Origin: Actinomycetota bacterium
Lineage (GTDB): Bacteria > Actinomycetota > Rubrobacteria > Rubrobacterales > Rubrobacteraceae
Length of the DNA: 15,323 nt
Reading direction: 5' to 3'
Assembly: GCA_020200675.1 (NCBI GenBank)
Contig: JAIVIG010000299.1
Span: 1 to 15,323 of the forward strand
The position numbers and the translations under genes were made by a program. Below are positions 1 to 6,231 of the stretch, one piece after another. The notes under the pieces were generated by a model, which made no database searches, was not told the origin of the DNA, and worked only from the letters and a program-made list of their open reading frames with translations. Each line of letters begins with the position of its first letter. Position 1 is the first letter of the stretch.

Positions 1-2
1 CA

Positions 3-71
3 GCGCCCTACCACCTGACTGCTGAGTACTACTTCGAGAGCATGGACACACTCATAGCACTTCAAAAGTAA
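3..71 (+). CDS. C-terminal end of an EthD-like small protein (partial)
   Basis: An open frame enters from the left edge and ends at TAA 69-71, giving about 22 residues that include APYHLTAEYYFESMDTLIAL. The run resembles the C-terminal beta strand and helix of EthD-type dimeric alpha-beta barrel proteins, where an AELYFDS-like strand is followed by a helix. In those proteins about 20 more residues usually follow, so this copy looks short or frameshifted at its end. No substrate can be assigned, because EthD proteins are known mainly from ether and polyketide-type metabolism. The call rests on one short motif and is weak. Confidence 0.35.
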   Translation, partial: APYHLTAEYYFESMDTLIALQK

Positions 72-278
72 ACGTCGGGAAGCGCGCGCTACGTCGACCA
101 CTAGCGTTCGAGTGTCTTCTCGAAGGCACGTCAGTTGAGTCGTGAACATGAACGAGCTTCCACTCCCCGGCCTCGTGCTGAGACACACTCGTGATTCGCA
201 TCGCGCGCTCGTCATCGCCGTCGCTGGCCTGGGTCTTCGTCGAGATCTATAGCCTCTTCTACAGCCTTCGGTGCAGTG
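72..278. other. Intergenic region with no supported gene
   Basis: I see no credible reading frame here. The one short plus frame through it is arginine/serine-rich and runs into the 3' end of the acyl-CoA synthetase gene. A small hairpin (TTCGAG 107-112 and CTCGAA 119-124, six-base loop) is the only structure noticed. It lies between the end of the partial plus-strand gene and the end of the minus-strand gene, where terminators would be expected, but no T-run follows it. Confidence 0.4.
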
Positions 279-1946
279 CTACGCGGTGTCGGCGGTCTCC
301 AGGTCGTGGCGTTCGACGGCGGCCTCGCGCAGCTTGTATTTCTGGATCTTGCCGCTCGCCGTCATCGGGTACTCCTCGACGAAGTCCACGTACTCGGGGA
401 CCTTGTGGTGAGCGATACCCTCGCGGCAGTACTCCTTGACATCCTCTTCGGTTATGGAGGCGTCCTGCTTCTTTATTACGGCGGCGGCGACCTTCTCGCC
501 GTACTTCTCGTCCGGGACGCCGTAGACCTGGACGTCGGAGACCCCTTCGAGGGTATAGAGGAACTCCTCGATCTCGCGCGGGTAGATATTCTCGCCGCCG
601 CGGATGATCGTGTCGTCCGCTCGTCCCATTATCCTGACGTACCCGTTCTCGTCCATGATCGCCAGATCCCCGGTGTGCAGCCATCCCTCGTCGTCTATGA
701 CCTCGGCCGTCTCGTCGGACATCTTGTAGTAACCCTTCATGACGTGGTAGCCACGGGTGCAGAGGTCGCCCTGCTCGTCGTGTCCGACCTCCTCGCCGGT
801 GTCCACGTCCACGATCTTGACCTCGACGTCGGGGAGCTTGCGTCCCACGGTCGACACCCGAAGCTTTATCGGGTCCTCGGTGCGGGTCTGGGTGATAACG
901 GGGCTCGACTCGGTCTGGCCGTAGGCGATGGTGATCTCCTCGGCCCCCATGTCGTTTACGACCTGCTTCATCACCTCCTCGGGACAGGGGCTGCCCGCCA
1001 TGATCCCGGTCCGCAGAGAAGAGGTGTCGTACTCCCCGTAGTTCTCGTGCCCCAGCTCCGCGATGAACATAGTCGGCACCCCGAGGAGCGCCGTGCACCG
1101 CTCCTCGTGGACGGCCTTCAAGACCTCCTCCGCGTCGAACTGCTCGACCGGCACCATCGTCCCCTCGTGCGTCACGATGTTGAGCGTGCCGAGCACGCAC
1201 CCGAAGCAGTGGAAGAAAGGCACCGGGATGCAGACCCTGTCCTCCGGCCCGAGCTCCATACACTCGCCGATGTAGAAGGCGTTCTTGACGATGTTTTCGT
1301 GGGTGAGCTGCACACCTTTCGGGAACCCCGTCGTCCCCGAGGTGTACTGCATGTTTATGACCTCGTCCGCGTCGAGAGAACCCTGACGTTCGCGCAGCTC
1401 GTCTTCGGCGACCTTTTCGGCCTCTTCTATAAACTCGTCGTAGCTCGTGATACCCGGCGAGCTCTCGGCCTCGTCCCCGATGAGGACGACGTGCTTCAGG
1501 TACGGCAGCTCCTCGAGCTCTAGCTCGCCGCCTTCCGCATCGGCGAGACCGGGGGCGGCTTCTCGCAGGATCTCCACGAAGTCCGCGCCCTTGACGCCCT
1601 CCGTGAGAAAGAGGGCCGCCGCATCGGACTGCTCCAGCACGTACTTTAACTCGTTCGCCTTGTACGCCGGGTTGATCGTGACCAGGACGGTACCGGTCTT
1701 CCCGGTGGCGAATTGTAACGTCACCCACTCCGGCACGTTCTGGCCCCATACCGCGACGTGGTCGCCCTTCTCCAGGCCCAGCGCCATCAGCGCCCGGGCA
1801 CAGCTTTCGACGACCTCCTTGAACTCCACGTAGGAGTAACGCAAGCCTCGATCCACGTAGACGAGCGCGTCGTCCTCCGGGCGACGCTCCGTTACAAGAT
1901 CCAGGAGCCCCCCGACGGTCAGGCCCTCAACGTCATCCGGCCGCAT
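279..1946 (-). CDS. Acyl-CoA synthetase (AMP-forming, fatty acid type)
   Basis: This 555-residue protein is a complete ANL-superfamily adenylate-forming enzyme that should activate a carboxylic acid as acyl-AMP and transfer it to CoA in the cytoplasm. Visible motifs are the P-loop YTSGTTGFPKG (201-211), YGQTESS (342-348), HTGD (424-427), GRADD (441-445) with the hinge and RGGENIYP, and ASGK with catalytic Lys533. Length and motif spacing match the medium/long-chain acyl-CoA synthetase group (YngI/FadD-like) better than acetyl-CoA synthetase. The start is ATG at 1944-1946, with TTAGGAGG (1953-1960) six bases upstream. It has its own candidate promoter at 1985-2012. The permease and mmsA upstream on the same strand suggest a catabolic setting. 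Chain-length specificity cannot be read from sequence. Confidence 0.9.
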   Translation of the reverse strand: MRPDDVEGLTVGGLLDLVTERRPEDDALVYVDRGLRYSYVEFKEVVESCARALMALGLEKGDHVAVWGQNVPEWVTLQFATGKTGTVLVTINPAYKANELKYVLEQSDAAALFLTEGVKGADFVEILREAAPGLADAEGGELELEELPYLKHVVLIGDEAESSPGITSYDEFIEEAEKVAEDELRERQGSLDADEVINMQYTSGTTGFPKGVQLTHENIVKNAFYIGECMELGPEDRVCIPVPFFHCFGCVLGTLNIVTHEGTMVPVEQFDAEEVLKAVHEERCTALLGVPTMFIAELGHENYGEYDTSSLRTGIMAGSPCPEEVMKQVVNDMGAEEITIAYGQTESSPVITQTRTEDPIKLRVSTVGRKLPDVEVKIVDVDTGEEVGHDEQGDLCTRGYHVMKGYYKMSDETAEVIDDEGWLHTGDLAIMDENGYVRIMGRADDTIIRGGENIYPREIEEFLYTLEGVSDVQVYGVPDEKYGEKVAAAVIKKQDASITEEDVKEYCREGIAHHKVPEYVDFVEEYPMTASGKIQKYKLREAAVERHDLETADTA

Positions 1947-1984
1947 GAAGATCCTCCTAAGTTGTCCTTCCCCGACTCAGGAAA

Positions 1985-2012
1985 ATTGTAGCAGCCGTTA
2001 TCTCGAGCGCAA
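1985..2012 (-). promoter_or_regulatory. Candidate promoter of the acyl-CoA synthetase gene
   Basis: On the minus strand an extended -10 element reads TGC-TACAAT (TACAAT is 1985-1990). A weak -35, TTGCGC (2007-2012), lies 16 bases upstream. Transcription would begin near 1978, giving a leader of about 30 bases that contains the strong ribosome site. The location in the 92-base gap after the permease stop supports the call, and the -35 is poor. Confidence 0.45.
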
Positions 2013-2038
2013 ATCTCGGCGGTGTCTCTCCACCCTCC

Positions 2039-3454
2039 TTATCCTGGTTCGCCGGCAACGAGCCGTCGCTCTTCGGGCCTTTCCGCAGTTATGTCTTCCT
2101 GGAACGTCTCCGAGGCCAGGTAGGTCGACACGATGGTTATGAGGGCCAGCACGGACGTGTACACGGCGACCAGCCACCAATGGCCGCTCGCCCATGCGAG
2201 CAGCAAGGTCGCGATGGCTGGCGAGATGCCGCCCCCCACCACCGAGGCCAGCTGGTAGCCGATCGAGGCCCCGCTGTAACGAACGCGCGTGCCGAAAAGC
2301 GACGCCAGCTGGTAGCCGATCGAGGCTCCAGAATAACGGACGCGCGTGCCGAAAAGCTCGGAGAAGTAGGCCGCCTGGGGACCGTACATCGGGTCGTGGC
2401 CGAGTATGAGGCCCAGCACGATGGCCAGCCAGATCACAGCCGACGAACCAGTGTCCAAAAGCAAGAAGAAGGGGACAGAAAACACCAGAGAGAACACCGC
2501 GCCGAACATGTACAGCGGTCGTCGACCGTAGCGATCTGAGAGAGCCCCGAAGAGCGGGATGGTGAAGAGTCCTATTGCGGCACCGATTATCACGCCGATC
2601 AGGCCCACGTTCCTCGACAGCCCCAACTCCTCGGTGATGTAGCTGAGCACGAAGACGGTGAGGATGTAGAAGATCCCGTTCTCGGCGATGCGCATGCCCA
2701 TCGCCAAGAGGACGTTCTTAGGGTATACGCGTACCACGTCCATTATTGGCATGTTCGCCTCAGTCTGGCTCTCCTGCACCTGCCTGAACGCTGGCGATTC
2801 CATTATCCTCAGCCGGATGAAGAGGCCCACTCCCACCAGGACGATGCTGATCAGGAACGGTATCCGCCAGCCCCAGGACAGGAACGCTTCCTGGGAGAGA
2901 GTTAGGGAGAGCGGTAAGAGCGCCAGGTTTCCGAGCAAAAGCCCTGCGGGGACCCCCATCTGAGGCCAACTCCCGTAGTAACCTCGGCGGCCTTCGGGGG
3001 CGTGCTCCACCGCCAAAAGTACCGCGCCGCCCCACTCTCCACCGACGCCGAGGCCCTGACATATGCGGAATACCACGAGCAGTATCGGGGCCCAGATCCC
3101 GATCGATTCGTACGTGGGTAGTAAGCCGATCAAGAACGTCGCGATCCCCATTATCAGCAGCGAGATTATCAGCATTGTCTTGCGGCCGATCCTGTCGCCG
3201 TAGTGGCCGAAGATCAAACCCCCCACGGGGCGGGCGAAGAAGCCGACCGCGAAGGTGCCCATAGCAGACAGGGTGCCGATGAGCGGGGTGGATACGGGGA
3301 AGAACAGTTGACCGAATACCAGGGCAGCTGCCGTCCCATAGAGGAAAAAGTCGTACCACTCTATGGCGGTGCCGATGAAGCTCGCCGCGATCACCTGCCG
3401 GATCGACTGCGTTTCCCCCTCTTGCTGCCCGCCGACCCTATCCACGTGAATCAC
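2039..3454 (-). CDS. MFS permease of the metabolite:H+ symporter (MHS) family with a duplicated segment
   Basis: This 471-residue polytopic membrane protein opens with IRQVIAASFIGTAIEWYDFFLYG, typical of MHS-family (ProP/KgtP/ShiA-like) symporters. It carries the loop motifs GDRIGRK (86-92) and DRYGRR. Such carriers bring in organic acids, betaine, proline or shikimate with protons, and the substrate here is unknown. It is about 20 residues longer than usual because LFGTRVRYSGASIGYQLAS occurs twice in tandem (residues 367-385 and 386-404), where relatives carry it once. The listed start is GTG 3452-3454, which has no clear ribosome site. A well-placed AGGGAGGT instead precedes an ATG at 3477-3479 in another frame, so the true N-terminus is uncertain. 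Neighbouring mmsA and acyl-CoA synthetase suggest carboxylic acid uptake. Confidence 0.85.
   Translation of the reverse strand: MIHVDRVGGQQEGETQSIRQVIAASFIGTAIEWYDFFLYGTAAALVFGQLFFPVSTPLIGTLSAMGTFAVGFFARPVGGLIFGHYGDRIGRKTMLIISLLIMGIATFLIGLLPTYESIGIWAPILLVVFRICQGLGVGGEWGGAVLLAVEHAPEGRRGYYGSWPQMGVPAGLLLGNLALLPLSLTLSQEAFLSWGWRIPFLISIVLVGVGLFIRLRIMESPAFRQVQESQTEANMPIMDVVRVYPKNVLLAMGMRIAENGIFYILTVFVLSYITEELGLSRNVGLIGVIIGAAIGLFTIPLFGALSDRYGRRPLYMFGAVFSLVFSVPFFLLLDTGSSAVIWLAIVLGLILGHDPMYGPQAAYFSELFGTRVRYSGASIGYQLASLFGTRVRYSGASIGYQLASVVGGGISPAIATLLLAWASGHWWLVAVYTSVLALITIVSTYLASETFQEDITAERPEERRLVAGEPG
2243..2356 (-). repeat. 57-base tandem duplication inside the permease gene
   Basis: Units 2300-2356 and 2243-2299 encode the same 19 residues but differ at seven bases in five codons, all synonymous: GTC/GTT, TAT/TAC, TCT/AGC, GGA/GGG, GCG/GCC. 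The reading frame is kept. A fresh slippage duplication would give identical copies. The synonymous divergence, including a three-base serine codon switch, points to an older event or to joining of two homologous genes. Confidence 0.9.
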
Positions 3455-3479
3455 CCGTGAACTCGAACGCGCGCTGCAT
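3438..3479 (-). CDS. Possible 13-codon leader ORF, or the true frameshifted start of the permease
   Basis: ATG 3477-3479 is preceded by AGGGAGGT (3488-3495) at an ideal eight-base spacing, the best ribosome site in the gap. It opens a frame of 13 codons (MQRAFEFTGDSRG) ending at TAG 3438-3440. That frame overlaps the permease GTG in a different register. It could be a leader whose translation couples to the permease. It could also be the real permease start, separated by a one-base indel or sequencing error. Sequence alone does not decide. Confidence 0.35.
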   Translation of the reverse strand: MQRAFEFTGDSRG

Positions 3480-3553
3480 GAAGTCGCACCTCCCTCTTTG
3501 TCGACCCTTTTCCCTAGAAGGAAGATTAGAGGAGGCGCAGACGCGGGTCAAGT

Positions 3554-3571
3554 GGGGCGGCGGGCCGCCCC
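3554..3571. repeat. Perfect 8-bp inverted repeat
   Basis: GGGGCGGC (3554-3561) and GCCGCCCC (3564-3571) are separated by two bases. It is the third hairpin reached when reading leftward out of mmsA. No T-run follows on either strand. Confidence 0.5.
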
Positions 3572-3581
3572 GAGCCTCGGA

Positions 3582-3632
3582 AGTAGGGAGGTAGGGAGTA
3601 GGTTTGTGTTCACGACTCCCTACCTCCCTACT
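3582..3632. repeat. Perfect 18-bp inverted repeat built from an octamer doublet
   Basis: AGTAGGGAGGTAGGGAGT (3582-3599) pairs perfectly with 3615-3632 across a 15-base loop. Each arm is itself a direct doublet of GTAGGGAG. The hairpin lies in the mmsA-permease gap, which both genes read on the minus strand. It could attenuate readthrough or protect an mRNA 3' end, but it lacks the T-run of an intrinsic terminator. Confidence 0.8.
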
Positions 3633-3639
3633 CTTGGAG

Positions 3640-3658
3640 CCCCGGCGAGACGCCGGGG
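3640..3658 (-). terminator. GC-rich hairpin just downstream of mmsA
   Basis: CCCCGGCG (3640-3647) and CGCCGGGG (3651-3658) form a perfect 8-bp stem with a three-base loop, 13 bases after the mmsA stop. This is the right place and strength for a transcription end, but no T-run follows, so it may be a factor-dependent terminator or an RNA-stabilising stem. Confidence 0.4.
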
Positions 3659-3671
3659 AGCGAGGCGGCCC

Positions 3672-5183
3672 CTAGCCGCCGTCCTCCACGGGACGTTTCA
3701 CCGCGGAGGAAGGACCCGGCTCGGAGAACCAGCGTGTGATCTCGACCTTGTTCTCGGTGAAGAACCTGACCCCGTCCTTGCCAGTGGCGTGCAGATCGCC
3801 GAAGAACGAGTCCTTTATACCGTTGAACGGGAAGAACGCCATCGGGGCGGCGACGCCCACGTTCACCCCGAGCATCCCGGCCTCTACGTTCTCGCGCCAG
3901 TGCCTGACCGCCGCTCCGTTCTCGGTGAAGATGCTGCAGGCGTTTCCGAAGGGCGAGCCGTTGTTGAACTCGATGGCCTCATCGAGGCTATCCACCCGGA
4001 CTACCGAGAGCACGGGACCGAAGATCTCCTCGCGCCCGACCCGCATCTCGCCCGTCACGTGGTCGAGGATCGTGGGCCCCATAAAGAATCCTTCCTCCAG
4101 CGGCGGCTCGCGACCGTCGAGGACGACCTCGGCCCCCTCCTCCTCACCGACGTCGACGTACTGCCTGACCTTCTCGCGGTGGGAGTCCCGGATGACCGGC
4201 GTCAGCTCGCTCCCCTCCTCCTTGCCCGGCCCGACCTTCATGGCGACGGCCTTTTCCTTGAGCGCCGCAACTAGAGGGTCGGCGATCTCGCCGACGGCCA
4301 CGAGCACGCTTCCGGCGAGGCACCGCTCCCCGGCGTTGCCGTAGGCCGAGGCGATTATGTTGTCGACGGCCTTGTCCAAAACGACGTCGGGCAGCACGAT
4401 CATGGAGTTCTTCGCCCCCGCCAACGCCTGCACCCTCTTGCCGTGCGCCGTGCCGCCCTTGTAGACGTGCTCGGCGACCGGCTTGGACCCGACGAACGAG
4501 ACGGCCTTTATGCCGGGATGCTCGAGGATCGCATCCACCGCCTCACGCGCCCCGTTGACGATGTTGAAGACCCCGTCCGGAAGCCCCGCCTCCTGCAAGA
4601 GCTCCCCGAGCCGCACCGCGGACAAGGGCGTACGCTCCGAAGGCTTCAGGATGTACGCGTTGCCGGCGCCGATGGCGACCGGGAGGGTCCACAGGGGCAC
4701 CATGCACGGGAAGTTGAACGGTGTGATCGCCGCTACCACCCCCAGCGGGTAGCGGTAGGAGGCGTTGTCCACCCCGCGAGCCACGTCGCGCACCGTCTCG
4801 CCCATCATCAGCGTCGGCATCCCGCAGGCGAACTCGACGACCTCGATGCCGCGCCGTACCTCACCGGCGGCATCCTTAAAGTCCTTCCCGTTCTCCAGCG
4901 TCACGAGGTCCCGGAGCTCTTCGGAATGCTCTTCTAGCAGCATCTTGAAGCGGAAGAGCACGCGCGCCCGCTCGACTACCGGCGTCGCCGCCCACCTCGG
5001 AAAGGCCTCGTCAGCCTTCTCGACCGCCCGGTTCAGGTCCTCGGCCGTGCTCAGAGGCGTCTCGGCGACGACCTCGCCCGTCGCCGGGTCGTAGACCGGC
5101 TCGGTGGCGCGCCCGTTGCCCTCTTCCCAGCGGCCCCCAATGAGGTTCTTGACCTCCCGGCCCTTCTGCCTGGTCTCCTGCAT
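3672..5183 (-). CDS. mmsA: CoA-acylating methylmalonate-semialdehyde dehydrogenase
   Basis: This 503-residue aldehyde dehydrogenase oxidises methylmalonate or malonate semialdehyde with NAD+ and CoA to propionyl-CoA or acetyl-CoA. The reaction belongs to valine, thymine and inositol breakdown in the cytoplasm. It carries TPFNFP (154-159), the NAD-binding ILKPSERTP with Lys180, SFVGS, and the nucleophile Cys288 in NAGERCLAGS. The usual ALDH general-base Glu motif is replaced by LAGAKN, as expected for the CoA-dependent MMSDH (MmsA/IolA) group. ATG 5181-5183 is chosen because AGGAGGTT (5191-5198) sits seven bases upstream. A longer frame to 5294 has an Arg-rich, family-unlike N-terminus and no ribosome site. 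The gene is divergent from the MDR pseudogene and 192 bases before the downstream permease start. Confidence 0.93.
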   Translation of the reverse strand: MQETRQKGREVKNLIGGRWEEGNGRATEPVYDPATGEVVAETPLSTAEDLNRAVEKADEAFPRWAATPVVERARVLFRFKMLLEEHSEELRDLVTLENGKDFKDAAGEVRRGIEVVEFACGMPTLMMGETVRDVARGVDNASYRYPLGVVAAITPFNFPCMVPLWTLPVAIGAGNAYILKPSERTPLSAVRLGELLQEAGLPDGVFNIVNGAREAVDAILEHPGIKAVSFVGSKPVAEHVYKGGTAHGKRVQALAGAKNSMIVLPDVVLDKAVDNIIASAYGNAGERCLAGSVLVAVGEIADPLVAALKEKAVAMKVGPGKEEGSELTPVIRDSHREKVRQYVDVGEEEGAEVVLDGREPPLEEGFFMGPTILDHVTGEMRVGREEIFGPVLSVVRVDSLDEAIEFNNGSPFGNACSIFTENGAAVRHWRENVEAGMLGVNVGVAAPMAFFPFNGIKDSFFGDLHATGKDGVRFFTENKVEITRWFSEPGPSSAVKRPVEDGG

Positions 5184-5334
5184 AAGCCACAACCTCCTCT
5201 GCACTGCCGCTCGAACCCTTCGGTTCCCCAACCCGGAGCATACCACCAGACGGAGAGCGCCGGGGGCCTGTTTGTCACGGCGAGGCGCGGGCATAGAGGG
5301 GAGGACGTACGTTCAATGAGGAAAGGAATCTCGT
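5184..5334. promoter_or_regulatory. Divergent intergenic region between mmsA and the MDR gene
   Basis: This 151-base gap must hold promoters for both strands. On the minus strand an extended -10-like TGG-TATGCT (TATGCT is 5237-5242) would give mmsA a leader of about 50 bases, but no good -35 is placed with it. On the plus strand GAGGAAAGGA just before 5335 is a fair ribosome site for the MDR reading frame. No operator palindrome stood out. Confidence 0.3.
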
Positions 5335-6190
5335 ATGCGAGCCATGGTAACGCCGAAGTTCGGAGGCCCGGAGCTCTTCGAGGAGCGCGACGACATCGAG
5401 AGTCCGGCCCCCGGTCCGGGGCAGGTCCTGGTGAGAGTCCTGGCCGCCGGGACCAACCCCATAGATACCAAGCTAAGGGCCGACGGCTCCTTCGCCGGTC
5501 TCGAGCCGCCGGTGATCCTGGGCGCGGACGTCTCCGGCGTAGTCGAGGAGGTCGGGCCGGGCGTCGCGGACCTCGCCCCTGGCGACGAGGTGTATTACAC
5601 GCCGGAGATCTTCGGCCCCGGCTCCAACGGCGCCTACGCCGAGTACAACGTCGCCGACGCGGACATAGTGGCGAAGAAGCCGACCTCCCTCTCCCACGAA
5701 GAGGCCGCCGCCGTCCCCCTGGCCGGGGGCACGGCCTACGAGGCTCTCGTAAGGCGCCTGGGCTTGAGGCTCGGAGAGACCATCCTGGTCCAGGGCGGCG
5801 CGGGGGGCGTGGGCTCGTTCGCCGTCCAGATCGCCAAAGCCGCCGGAGCCCGCGTCCTGGCGACGGCCGGCACCGACAACCAGCAGACCCTCACAGCTCT
5901 GGGCGTCGACGTCGCCATAGACTACACGCAGGACGACGTGACGGAGACGGCCCTCGACGATACCGCGGGCCTTGGCGTAGACGCCACTCTACCAGAAGAA
6001 TCAGGTACTCTACGGCGTCCTTCCCGCGCGAGAGCGGGCGAGGCTCGACGAGATGACCCGTCTCATTGAGCACGGCCAGGTAAAACCCCTGGTGGATGAG
6101 GCACTGGCCCTCGACGAGGTCGGCAAGGCGCACGAGCGTCTGGAGTCCGGGCACGGGCGCGGCAAGATCGTGCTGCGGGTAGCGCAATAG
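5335..6190 (+). pseudogene. Quinone oxidoreductase-like MDR protein, broken by internal deletion and frameshift
   Basis: The first 219 codons encode a zinc-independent medium-chain dehydrogenase/reductase of the quinone oxidoreductase type: FGGPELFE, GTNPIDTKLR, ILGADVSGVV, and the NADPH-binding GGAGGVG (154-160). After GLGVDATL (codons ending 5991) the frame falls into an Arg-rich tail and stops at 6069. The family's C-terminal part resumes in the next frame from about 5990 (YQKNQVLYGVLP, then EHGQVKPLVDEAL, VGKAHERLESGHGRGKIVL) and stops at TAG 6188-6190. The 50-60 residues that normally join these parts are missing, so a deletion of roughly 150-180 bases has removed coding sequence and shifted the frame. 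The product would lack the strands that complete the Rossmann domain and is probably inactive. The start is ATG 5335 behind GAGGAAAGGA. Confidence 0.85.
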
Positions 6191-6231
6191 CGGAGGGGGC
6201 GGTCCCACCGTCGGGGAGCGCAGGACGGGCG

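Noticed and set aside
5184..5294. 37-residue N-terminal extension of mmsA
   Set aside because: It is Arg-rich and unlike the family N-terminus, and a strong AGGAGGTT precedes the internal ATG at 5183.
5316..6056. 246-codon plus frame overlapping the MDR gene
   Set aside because: It has the arginine/glycine-rich composition of an out-of-frame shadow. The frame from 5335 carries the MDR motifs.
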